Source of the DNA: Taeniopygia guttata
Taxonomy: Eukaryota; Chordata; Aves; Passeriformes; Estrildidae
DNA: 64,000 bases
Assembly: GCF_048771995.1 (NCBI RefSeq)
Contig: NC_133063.1
Location: 4,910,001-4,974,000, forward strand
Reading direction: 5' to 3'
Positions 1 through 12,300 of this stretch are shown here, piece after piece (position 1 is the stretch's first letter; every line of letters begins with the position of its first letter). Both the position numbers and the translations under genes were made by a program. The notes beneath the pieces are model-generated. The model made no database searches. It had not been told where the DNA came from and worked only from the letters and a program-made list of their open reading frames with translations.

Positions 1-3000
1 TTATATATATTTCCAGACCATCCATGCTCTGTGCTGGACAAATCAGCACATTAAGGTAGCTGAGTTCTCTGGGACTGAGTGGAATTTTTTTTTAGCTGCT
101 TTTCAGAAACTGGTCTGAGAGCTTCCTGGGGAAGGATCGCAGGAGGTGGCAGAGCATGAAGGGCTAACCTGGCTATGTCTGGCTTGGCTTTTTTTTTTTT
201 TTTTACCATGAGGGCAAAGTGCATTTCTTTAGAGGAGGATAGGTGTAGAAATGTTAAAAATATAGATGTTAAAAATTCAAATCTTAAACTGCTCCAGTGG
301 ATGCAGAGCTGATAAAATGGCGGTGCCGCAGGAGCTGAGGTTGTGCCAGTGTCCAACCCTGGAACCTCTGTTTTTCACAGTGCCAATTTTTGAGCAATTT
401 TGAGCATGAGTGTTCACACTCCAGGTTAAGAAAGCTATTTGTGCCTTTATTCCAGAAAAACATTGTCTGTGCACCTGAGCTTGTGGGGAAGAACAGAGGC
501 ACCCAATGCTTTCGCTGAAGCAATTTAAGTGGCCTGCAAATATTTCACCCTCTTTCCCCCTACCCAAGAGATGAGGGAGGCACAGTTTGATTTTCCTGAA
601 CAAACTGAAATAGTCTTTCCTAAAGGAAATCTCCGTGTCCATACAGAGGGGTGGCACAGCTTTCGGTCCTGCTGCTGTAAATGCTGCAAGTTTGTGTGCA
701 GACAAGGCCCAGGAGAGTTATGGTGGAGCTATTAGGAGGGAAAGTGATTTTTTCTTAGACTGATTAAAATTCTTTGGGCTTTCTGTTTGTTTGTTTTTAA
801 ACACCTATTTAGCTTTTAATTAACATTTAAGAGAAGGGAAGCTGGTTAAATATTCAATACCTCCTCCCTTTCAATTAAGGTAGAACAGTACACAATGCAT
901 GATGAGGCCTCTGGGAAGTAGAGAAAAATGGAGAAGAGCAGGGCCCTGATTATTATTTTCAGAGGGACAGGAAAGGTGAAACACATCTGATTATTACTGC
1001 CATTAACAATAATATTTTTTTTAAACATCAGAAAACATTTTAGAAATGCAATTCTTTAAAATAATTACATGTGTCCTGTCTTTGGCCTTTAAATACCTCC
1101 ATTTTTCCACTCCCATTCTTTACTTATTTCAGGTGCAAGCATGGTGGATTTTCTAATAGGCCTTTTTCAGTAGCTTAGTAGGGAGGCTGCAGATGCTGGG
1201 GAAGTTATTCTTCATGCTACATGACCTTATCTTCATTTTGATGCAGTTCTTTCTGTCCCAGCGAGTCAGCAGCCTCACATTGCACAGCCCTGGGAGCTCA
1301 ACTGAGCAAGGGAGAAAGAGCTGTATTGTCACCATACTTTAGTCTCTTCCCCTTTCCCTTCCTTCTCCTTGAAAAATCCAGTTACCTTCTGTCTGTGAGT
1401 CTGTTATCCCTCAAAACCGCACATAAAGCACACAGAAAAGGGTGCCTCGATGGAAGAAATGGGTTGGGAATATTCTAATATTTGTAATTCAATAAATTCG
1501 CCCTTCCTAAACTTAAATTCCTCCCTTTTGATTTAGTGCACCCTAATTTATCTGACAAAATATTTTGGTTTTGATGACCATCCAGTTTAAAAAAGGATAA
1601 TGCTGGCTAAAAAATCCCCCAACAAATCCATTTTATGTTGTGGAAACCCCTCAAACCACTGCCCAAAAGGTGATATATTTTTAAGCCTGCTATGTGTTCT
1701 GCTGTGGTGAGACAGCTTACCTGTGGAAAATACTTCGTTTTCACCAAATATCCCACAAAAATGATTTTTTTTTTTTTTTGTTTAAATCACCATGTTACAT
1801 AAATGAGTTTTTGAAATGGAATTGCTGGCACTAGATACCAGTTGTGTAAATGTATGTGTCTGAATGAGTGGTTGCTTTTTGGCTTTTTTTTAAGGAATTA
1901 AGAGAGTGGAGATGCTAAAATGCAGAGCTATTGGATAGGTTTCATATGCTATAACTTCAAGGTTTACTGGATATAGGATTGCATCGATTTTTAAAAACAG
2001 GAAAAAATGCTTTGCAAAAAGATTTCTGACTGCATCTGTTGCAAGACTTTCCAATTCAACTTTAAAATTAGCCTATTGTGATGACACAATAATTTTTAAA
2101 GTAGCTGTTGTATGTTGTCCGATGACCTATTTCAGTGCTATGGATTTAATTTTTTAAAAAAGCAAAACCAAATGAAACACCAAAACCCAAGGTGTTTTCT
2201 CCATAAACCTCTCTTCTAACTACATAAACACATTAATATATTTATATACATGTCTCTTGTGATTACTTATCAGTAGACTTAATGATGTGTATTTACTGGC
2301 TGGACTAAAACAAGAATTAATCCAATTAGTTCAATAATTGGTTATTTACCAAATATTTTCTTAATTATTGAGGGTCCATTCATACTTCAGCTGTAAATAA
2401 CAGAAATTCTCCCATCAATTTCAGCTAAAGTGGTATTGTATTGTTTTTTTAAAAAAGTTTTTCATAGCTTTTATAGAAGCAATTCATAGAAGTTAAAAGG
2501 AAAAATTTTGGAAGGAAGCTTTTATAGAAGCAATTCATAGAAGTCACAGGGAAAATTTTGCAGTTGCAGAGGATAGTGAAAGTAACACCTTTCGTCAGAA
2601 GGTTCAGTTTCCAAGTCAGGCTGTCATTCAGCTGAACATCACAACTTGTGATTTTTTTTTTTTATTTAATTCCATTTGTAGACAAAAAATTAGGCTGGAG
2701 GAAGTAACATGCATGTGTCTGGAAATAGCCAACTTCTGTTACATGGAAAATTCTGTACTATAATATAATTAAAAGTTGATGTGAGCAACCAAAGACAGGA
2801 GTCCCTCAATTGGCTGACCCCAGAGATGTATCCTTTATATGCAAATACCACTAATGTCAATTTTATCTCAGCTGGATATAAATTATATTCAGTTGCAACA
2901 CACTCATGCCATGGAGCTCTGGAAGATGATAAAGCTGAAGAGCTGATGAAGGCAAAAAGGCATTTTTCCTGTGGATTTTGGAACAGGGTCCTGCCCAGAT

Positions 3001-3305
3001 GGAGAGCACGGGCTTCCCGCTGAGAGGAGAAGAGATGAGACTGTAGAGAAAGATCTTCCCTTTTCTCTGCCTCTGATAAGAATCTTCAAGAGAGGAGTTA
3101 GAGGGAAAGGAGGAATCAGCTCAGCAAGAAGAATATCAAGGAGATATCAGATGTTGTCTGCAAAAGGCCATGCTGTAGGCAGATAGTTTATTGAAGTAGA
3201 GAAAATATGAATTCACATATATTTGTGTTATGCACCCAGAAATCTGCAGATAAATCTCGATCTTACTATTTCTTTATATTTTTACCCCTTTTATTTCCTC
3301 TCCAG
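1..3305 (+). other. SKOR2: SKOR2 upstream intron (no exon recognised)
   Basis: I see no exon with SKOR2-like coding in this stretch. It is AT-rich and non-repetitive apart from T homopolymers (around 190-204 and 1769-1782) and a short tandem duplication at about 2466-2567. It is inferred to be intron because the large upstream SKOR2 exons must lie before position 1. Confidence 0.6.
2466..2567. repeat. 51-bp tandem duplication
   Basis: Two adjacent copies of a segment containing agcttttatagaagcaattc start at about 2466 and 2517. The first ~30 bases of the two copies are identical and the rest has a few differences. Confidence 0.85.
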
Positions 3306-3326
3306 ATTCTCTGAAGCCGATGAGTA
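3306..3326 (+). CDS. SKOR2: SKOR2 possible 21-nt microexon
   Basis: A strong pyrimidine tract ending in ctctccag precedes a 21-nt segment that ends at a good donor (gtaagg). Read in the phase that the next exon requires, it encodes SLKPMS plus a split Arg codon, with no stop. The other two frames contain stops. I cannot confirm from memory that other SKOR2 proteins carry this peptide, so the exon is tentative. Confidence 0.4.
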
Positions 3327-6300
3327 GTAAGGACAGCACTGACAAAAAGCACTATCAGTAAATCAATAACTTCTTTTTCTTTTTCTTTTTTTTTAAGGAG
3401 AACACACACAAGAAACTAATTCACCTCATTCTCTGAAGAAGGATGTGGAAAATATGGGGAAAGGTAAAATAAATAAGGCCTCTTACATTATAAAACTGCT
3501 CTTTGTTTTAATAGAATATGAGGATAATAGGGGGCACTTTTGTTCTGTGCCATATTTTAAGCTTGTCAAGTAACATATGAATAATATATGGACCTTTGGG
3601 TAGATATAATTGAGATTAATGCATATATATCAATCAATACATGACACTGTAATATAATACTTTAAAATAATATATTACATTGATTTATATTCATGGCTTT
3701 CTGCACAAAATCTATGGTAGGTCTATGCAACTCTTTTTTTTTTTTTAATAAGCACTAAAATATTTTGTCTTAGAGTAATGAATTGCTCTGCAACTGTTCT
3801 TTCAAGAACTATTTATTCAGATTATCAAAACCACTTTTTCTCTTTGTTAGAGGAACTCCAGAAGGTTCTGTTTGAGCAGATCGACCTACGGAGGAGGCTG
3901 GAACAGGAATTCCAGGTGTTGAAAGGAAACGCGTCTTTCCCAGTCTTCAGTAAGACACAAAATCTGTGGTTTTGGTGTTGTGTGTGTACGTGGTTGGTTG
4001 CTGCCAGGCTGATAAAATGAGACAGGTTCTCAGTTGTGCTGCCATGATCTTGGGCTTAGTTCTGCTGACTCCAGGCTGGGCAGGGCTTGGAGCAAGTTGG
4101 GATGGTGGGAGGTGTCCCCAGGGTCGGAATGAGGTGATTTTGAGGTCCCTTTCAACCCCTGCAGCTGCCAAAGCAGGGCCTTTTGTGGGGAAAATACAAA
4201 GCTGGATGTTTTTTAGGTATGCATTCTACTAGTTTTGATAGCACTGATTACAGTGAGTAGACAGGAACTCATCTGGATCCTCACGGGGTACAGTGAGGTT
4301 GGTGTCTCAGCCAACACCTCAGGGGCTACTGAAGACAAGATGCTTAATCCTCGTTTTCAGGAGGTTCCTAATACTCATTTTCAGGAGGTTCCAGCTGATG
4401 CTGGAGAACTGATCTGGCCTTTTTAAGGAGTAGAAATTCCTGCTTGGATTTTTCCTGTCGGGAGAGGCCATTTGAGATGGCATCTCCACCACGGCCGCTG
4501 AGAGGGGGTACTGCTGCCCAGGGCGATGGAATGTGCAGGGCACGTCTCAAATAAAACAAAATGGGCACTGAGCAGGGTTTTTGTGAAGCTGCCAGAAGGT
4601 TGGGCTGATTTTACAGGGAAGTAGAAAAAGACCCCTTGGCTGGGATCTGTTGAATGACGCTGCAGCAACGGCGGTAAGATTTTTCCAGGAGAAATTCCAC
4701 TTAGATCAGGCTGATCCCACCAGAAAAAGAGGGAACACAGATAGCATTTTCCTGTTGTTCAAAGAAAATTTGCTTGTTCCCTTCCTGTAGCATCAGATAG
4801 GTAAGTTCAGGGAAGCAAGGAAGTGCGAGGACTCTGGGAATTACTCCATCTTTAGCTCAAATATTGAAATACGTAGGCAGCTCCATCAATAAAGAAGAGT
4901 CACTTGACATAATACAGATATTAATGAAAGGAGCATAAACTCATCCTTCAGAATAAATCCAGTCATTACTTGGGTTTGGGAGTGAGGTAATTTTCAAATA
5001 ATTCGTGGGGATCAAAATGCTGCTGTGTGGTATTGGCGAAATGGCATCTTGGACTTTTGCCATTCAAGTCTCTTATTTATCCTTTTGTTCTTCTACAGTA
5101 AAATTAATGCTCTGTCTTTGCCATGTAAATAAGCACTGCAATTAAACCACATGAAATACAATTCAAATAAAAGAAAAGAACAAGTACAGCCGACCAAGGA
5201 AGTGGTGACTGCTGTATGCTGTCTTGAAAAATATGTGGTTTCAATGTACCACAAAGTAGTGGTCAATTTTCTTCAGGATTAAAATAGAAAACAGATAATG
5301 CGCTATAAACCATACCTACAAGTGACCGTAAAGCCTATTTACAGATTTAGATTTACCAAAAAATCCCACCCCTCCTCCGCATGTAATAAAACAAGAAAAA
5401 AAGAGCCTTTGTAAAGCAAATTAGTGTAAATCTGTGTTGAGGGTGTTTTGTCCTCTATTGCATTGTATGTTCTAGCACAAGAGAGGGGGCCTGTTCCAGA
5501 CTTTTGCTGTTGGGCTGTTGCTTTAGGTCGGGTAATAGAATGGTATTGGTGTCTTGGGCAGGGAGGAGCCAGGGAGAGAAGTTTTTGGAGATCCAACTAA
5601 AGGAAAGTTGAGGTAAAATGTAAATTGTACTGAAAGTTCACCCCTGTTTCAGCTGGAAGGCAACATACAAGATGTGGAAGGCATCACCATTTCTCTCTGG
5701 AAAATGCTTCTGTCAGGTTGCCTGCAGTGAGCTCTAGAGTCACCTCTTTCGGGTCCTCCACTTGAAACTGAGCACATTTGGGGTGTTATACCTTCACAGC
5801 ATCAAGCCACTACTCACAACAGGGCTGTGCAGTAAATGGTGTTTGGTTTCAGAGTTCTCCTCTCATTTAAATCACTGTGAAATGAGAACTGAGCTTATGT
5901 GCAAGCTCTCTTAGCAGTGGCTTCTTGAACCTACTTGAAACACAGACTGAGATAATTTATAAAACAGCAAGACCTTGTATTTTTCACCTTGCTGTTGTGC
6001 TTGAAAGCTGCAGGTGAAAGAAATTTCAGCAAAGAAATTTTCCTTTGCCTTTAAGATCTGTCAATGCAGAGATCACTCAAATAAAATTAAAAAAAACAAA
6101 CTGAAAATCCAGATCACATGTAGAAAGTCAAAGTATTTGCTGTCCTGATAAAAATGCAAGCATCTCTGCATGGTGACAGTGTGTTCTCCTGGAGCCCTGC
6201 TCTGGTTTGTGCCCTCCGTGTCGGCTGCTCCGCGTTCTGTCCGTCTGCATTTTAAACAATGTGGCAATAAAATGGCGGAGACGCAGTCTGGGTACTTAAA

Positions 6301-9300
6301 GTATTTAATTTTGTGTTAAGAAAGCTATTTAAATATTCATATCTTTTCTCCTGGGTACTGCTTATGGCTTTGTCTGTGAGCATTTGGACTCGGGTAAATG
6401 CTGCCGGGGAAAAAAATCGCTGTCCCTACCATTAACACCCCATTTCCACTGTGAGCTTGGACATTTGCTGTGCAGGGCTGAGCAAGATCCCTGAGCTGTT
6501 GGTTTGGAGAGGTGATGTGCCCATGAAGAGGCAGCTGGCAGGAAAGTGTTGAAGGAAAAAAGGAAATTTCTCCTTAAAACCTACCCAGAGTGAAGCTGGA
6601 TGACCTCAGTTGCAACTATCAGCCTTTGGTGACCAGGACAGGAGGCAGTCACCTTTTTATACTGCATGGTTTTTTGGGGGTGCTAGGAAAAGAGGAATTG
6701 TAAATCTGCTGTATTTTTGTTGGCTTATTTTTCTGATCATGTTGGAGCACCGGGAATAGGCTTAACAGTTCTCTGGGAATTTACTGGAAATCTGGAGAAC
6801 TTCATTGAGATAATGTCACCAGATCATTCTCAATGTGGTTATGCTGGACTCCTGAGGGCTTCAGCTTGCCAAAATTTGTCACTCTTTCCCTGTTTCATTG
6901 CTCTTTCTGTGCCTCCTTTTTTTTTTAAACAACAACTTCACCATTCAGAGAGGAAAAAGTTCTTTTTTAAGAGCGGGACAGAGCTCTGCCCCCTCGTTTT
7001 TTCTTCCAGGACAGGCTTGTTACTTGAATCAAAATTATAGTGGTTGGGATGGGTTTTCTTTCCTCTTCAGTTTGCACCCTGACCTTCATCAGGCAGCTCT
7101 TGGAGATCTTTGGTTCTTGTCAATAGTTTTGTTCATATTCTTCTTTTTCCCACCCACCAACAGGAATGTTAAGGAACACAGAGCATCAGTTAATCTTCTA
7201 ACAAATGAAGTTTTGTCTGAAATGGTTATTTAGGAGGAAAATCAGAGAAGGAGGATCCACTGGAGCAGGAAGGCCGGCCTGTGCTGTAACCCAGGATCTC
7301 TCTTTGAAAGACTTTCTCTCTTCCAAATCCCACGTTGTGGGAATCCAGGGCTTCCCTCTGGCTGCCCTGGCAGGTCTGGGACCCCGGCAGGGGGTCAGGA
7401 ACCCCCTTGGACAGAGCCCCCAGAGACACTGGCTGTGATCTCTGTCCATGGAAAAGAGTTTTCAGTCTTACGGGATGAATTACAAGCTTTGAGTGTTTGA
7501 TAAGAGTAATAATTAAGTGTGGCACGGGTGCAAAAGTAAAATTTTAGGTTTCTAGATTAGGGGTTCAGAGGGGACAAGATGGAGGAATTGGGTGTGCCTT
7601 GTCCTTTTCCTCCTTCTTCATGCCCTCCATGTTTCACTGTGGTGTTGGCATTTTTCTGTTGGTTCAGGCTGGGGACACACTGTCCAACGTAGGTGACAGA
7701 TATTGGCACGTTATTGTAAATATAGTACACGTAGTTTCTGGTATTTAATGTTTGTACCATCCCACTGAGGGCAGAGCCCCACACGCTGCCCTGCAGGACA
7801 GAGCTGCGGCAGGGCAGCAGAACATGTTAGAGATAAACAGAATAAACAACCCTGAAACCAGCACAGACGAATTATGGCTTCTGCTTTGGCAGCGGGGCTG
7901 ACAGACAGAGACTTTCTACAATCTCGGAATCAACAATACCCACAGATTCCGACACCACGTCACTCTTTATGGAGCTTCAGTTTTGTTCAAAGCCGTCAGC
8001 ACAATGCTACAAACCACAAATCAAGCCCTGCATCCTTGAACGCTTTCTCCTCTCACATGCTGGACATCGCTGTTGATGTCAACAGATTTATGCCAAAGCA
8101 AAGAAAGCACTTTCTGCTCTTCTCTTTAGGGCCTGCAAAACTTTGACTAATGACTGCAGAGCCTTGCCCGAGCAGGAAAATAGCTGGGAAAAAAGCTAGC
8201 AACACAAACTTAGCATCTGACATTTTCTGATGGGTGAGGTAGCGAAATCTAATTTTTGCACATTTTTTCTGCTCTCAGTGGTGTCTCCTATTAGACACAT
8301 ATTTGTTAGCTGCATGCTTTAATTGAGCGAAGGACTTTTGTAGTGCTTTGTGATTCCTCAGTAGTGACTGGGTTTGGTTTAGCTTGATTGGTGTCAATTC
8401 TGCTGTCTGGTCTCTGTTTTAATTATTGCACCTACATTTTTTCCCCTCTCATGCAGACAATTTTCAAGATCAGATGAAGCGGGAGCTGGCGTACAGAGAA
8501 GAAATGGTGCAGCAGCTACAAATCGTAAGTTTAATTTCTCTGGTAAAAGTGTCTTGAGCTGCTGCTTTGTGTTTCTTAAGTGCAAACCTCAGTTTTTTCC
8601 TTTGTGAGCTATGCAGATGCACCAAGCTCCTATTGCCTTATTACCAAGCTCCTATTGCCTTATATTTAGCAAGAGGTAAACACACAGTTCTCAGCTGGTT
8701 TGGAGCCCAATTACCTGGAGATTTACTTTCATACAGTAACCAGATGGGTCTTCATGTTTCAACTAAACAAAATGTGTTGACTCAACACGGAGAGGTGCTT
8801 CTGCAGAGAGGAGCAGGGAGGAGTGAATCAGTAAACTTTGAGCAGTTAAATGTTTCTGCCTAGGGAATCTGCTCAATCCCTGCTTCTCACCAGAAAATAA
8901 ACCTTAGGATGTGTATTTTTCTCATTTCAGACACTAGAAGAAGTGCTTAACTCAGCAGTAAAGGATCAAGTTGCCAAAACACAGTTCAGTGCAGGCACAC
9001 ATTACTGTTGGGTCTCTTGCTTGTTTTTTTAAAACCAAGAGGGATTTTGCTTGTGTGCTAGTGCAGCTCTAGATCATCACATCCAACTGTGTTGTTTTGA
9101 AAAGCTGACTTTCTTAAATCTGCTGCAAGCAAAGGGGCTGGAGCATGAGAAGCTGTTCCACACTCAGATAAGTGAATGCTTAGTGTGGTTTCAAGAGCAG
9201 GGCATGGCAAGGCTGTCAACTTATGCTTTGCTGATGCTTCCTCTGTGCTCATTCTGACATTGTTCAACAGGGTTTTGTTTTGGAGGCAAGCTTGGCAAAC

Positions 9301-12300
9301 CTCCCCATTTCTCTGAATCAGCCCTGTGCTCCCCCATTGAAATTTTCCTTCTGCTTGTCACGGTGCAGAGAAGGCATTGCCCAGCCTCCTGATACTGTCA
9401 TTTTCTAAATGATGGGTTAGGACATAAAAGTAAATTTGAAGGCCAGGATTGTCAAACTTGTGCTCCGATGTTCAGAGGCATTTAGGACTGGCCTTATTTT
9501 TAGAGCTGCCAAGCATCCACGCGCCCCGTTCCTGCTGACTGCAGAGATTTCAATGAGAGATGGAGGGTGTTTGAAAGAGGTTGTGGAGGAAACTCAGGTT
9601 CAGAATGTCTCTGGGTGTTTTTTGCAGCTGGTCTCCACTCTTTTCCTTTAATGTGCTCAGCTGTTACTGTGTCCCCCTTTGTGTCCCGATGACAGGCAGG
9701 AAGTTTGACTTGACAAGTGAATTTTGTTGTCACAGAAAATTCTAATTAGGATGCCATCCTGAAAAGCACTTTTCTCTGCTGCTTTGGACTTGAGGCAGGT
9801 CACCATTTGAATTTCCTTCTGCAAAGAATTTCTAAGCACAAAGTTTATGGGCCCACCCCAGTCCTTATCTCTTGTATCAGCTGAACTTGGAGCTAACTAA
9901 CTCTGCCTCCCAGGGAGAGAATGGATCACCTCTGCCACTCACCTTGTGGCCTTGTGGTGAAGTTGTTTCTGGAATTGGATATCCCAGACCTCCAGCAAGC
10001 CAGCTGTGGTGGTTTTCCTGATTTTCTTGGGCAGGAAAATAAATATTATCAAGTAATTTACACCCTTTTCACTTGCTGATTTGTGCTATGGACAGACTAA
10101 GAGTCATTTAATCATTAAACAGAGCTGTCTGAATGTATTTACAGAGAATAATTGCAATATTTAATGTGCTGCAGCAACAACTCAGGACCTCTTTGCTCCC
10201 TACATATGCCTTAGTTTAATTATTACTAATGGAAATGTTGTTGATTCACCAACAAGTGTTCATGCTCATATTTGTGGGGCAGGCTGTGATTAGTGAGACT
10301 GATAAAAAGATGTATGTATGAAAAACTGAGAGACTGCTGCAAATAATGAGTGTGTTTGCCAAAATGGGTGCAGAAATCTTCAGAGATATCTCGGCTGATA
10401 ACTGAAATGGAGTCAGCACTTTTGAGGTGATAATCCCTGCAGTGGCTTTAATTAATTTGTGGGCATATATCTTGTATGTTTATATCTAGAATTAAGATTA
10501 ATGAACTGAATGTGGTAATGATAGAACTACTTTGGCCTTCCAGGGTTATTGCATGGATGAATTGGTGCAGAATACACAAAAATGTGTCTGCTTCTGATTT
10601 TTTTTAATTGGTGTTGTTGTTTTGTTTTTAACTGGCGTTTTTAGGTGATTTTTTTTTACATGAGCTGCTGCACTACTACTTTAACAGGGCTTTAACCTAA
10701 TTTTCTTGTTAACATAGAAGTACAAAGAGAAAAGCAGAAGCATTTCATTCATACTGAAATCATAGTTTTACATAGACCTTCATAGGTGTATGCTTTGTAG
10801 TACTAAGCTCAAAATTTATTGAGACAACTAGCCACACAACTTGACTTAATTGTTTTTAAAAATTATTTTACAAAAAATACCCCTGCTTGGAGTTAGGTTG
10901 TTTTTGCGGGGTTGTTTTTTTGGTTTTTTTTTTTGGCTCTTCTCACTGCTGAAGATATGCAACTTAAATTAGTCCTTCCTGAATATCCACAGACAGATTT
11001 AAGAGCCGTGTGGATGTGGCACCTGGGGACACGGATTAGCGTGGGCTGGGCAGTGTGGGAAATGGTTAGATTTGAGTTTCTTGGGTGGCTTTTCCAACCT
11101 AAACGACTCTCTCATTCCCTGATCCCCTGTAACTGTGGGTACCAGAAGTAGGTTTTTCCAGAACGATCGTTTCACTCACCCTGAATTTTAAAGTCTGAGC
11201 AATCAGACTTTAAAATAAATTGACCCAGCGTGTTTATCTGTAATAGAAGCTGAATGTAATCAAGAAAAAAAAAATCAAGCAATTATCATTGCATTTGAAA
11301 ACTTCCCAGCGCCAACACCCACTGCAGCCTGACGCGCAGCTCGTGCCCTGTGCGCGGGAACACTGACCGTGACGCTTTTTGTCACGTTTTTTTTGGGGAG
11401 ATTCTTCCCCGTTTTGGGAGCGCTCCGTGGCAGCGCGGCCCGCGGGTGCCCTCTGCCGCCCGCCGGCCGCCACTGCAGCGGCCGCGGCGCGCTAAACCCG
11501 CGCTCCAAACCCGGCTTAAATTAAGCGAGGCTTAAATTAAACGAGGCTTAAATTAAGCGAGGCTCAATCGAAAGACAATAATATCCCACGGCTTTCTGAA
11601 AGCCGGGAGTAAGGCTCAGGTCGCTGGGAAAAACGATGTGGGTCCTGTTCTCTTACACCTTCGCTGCTGGATGTTGGGTTCTTGGCAGGCAGCCTGGCTC
11701 AGTGGGTTGCTGGAGCAGCAGGTTGATGTGTGGTCCTTAGTTTTGATGAAAATCACACAATGAGTAAGGCTGCAAGTGGCCGCTGGAGGTCACCTAGTCC
11801 CAGCTCGAGTGGAATCCCTCAGGGATCATTGTTCAGAACGGTTCTCCTGGCAAGATTTTGAGCACCTCCAGTGAGGAAGGATCCACAGCTTCTCCATGCA
11901 GATTGTTCTAGTAAGGAATTTCTTCCTGATGTACAGGTGGAACTTCCAGTGTTTCAGTTTTCAGAGTTTTCAGAGTGTCTGAAAAAGCTGCCTGAAGTTT
12001 TGCAAGGAAATTTTGCAACCTGTTTGTGCCAGGAAACAATCAATCATCATATTTAACAACAAAATGGATCTTAGACCCCTGGATGCATTTATCTGTTCCT
12101 CCTCTTGCAAAGTGCTGTCTTCCCAATTGGCTGAGTGCAGGGCACGTATGTGGAGATCATATATAAAATATGGATTTTGCATGCAGATCCGGTTGTGCCA
12201 GGGAAGGTTTGAAGTGGATGTTAGGAAAAATTTCTTCACTGTCAAGTACTGAGGTCAGGTGTTCAGAGCAGAGGTGGAGTCCCATCCCTGGAGGGGTTTA

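Noticed and set aside
3306-3358. A longer SKOR2 exon running to the donor-like gtaaat near 3358
   Set aside because: The phase needed to join it to the exon at 3398 produces a stop; only the 21-nt version keeps the frame.
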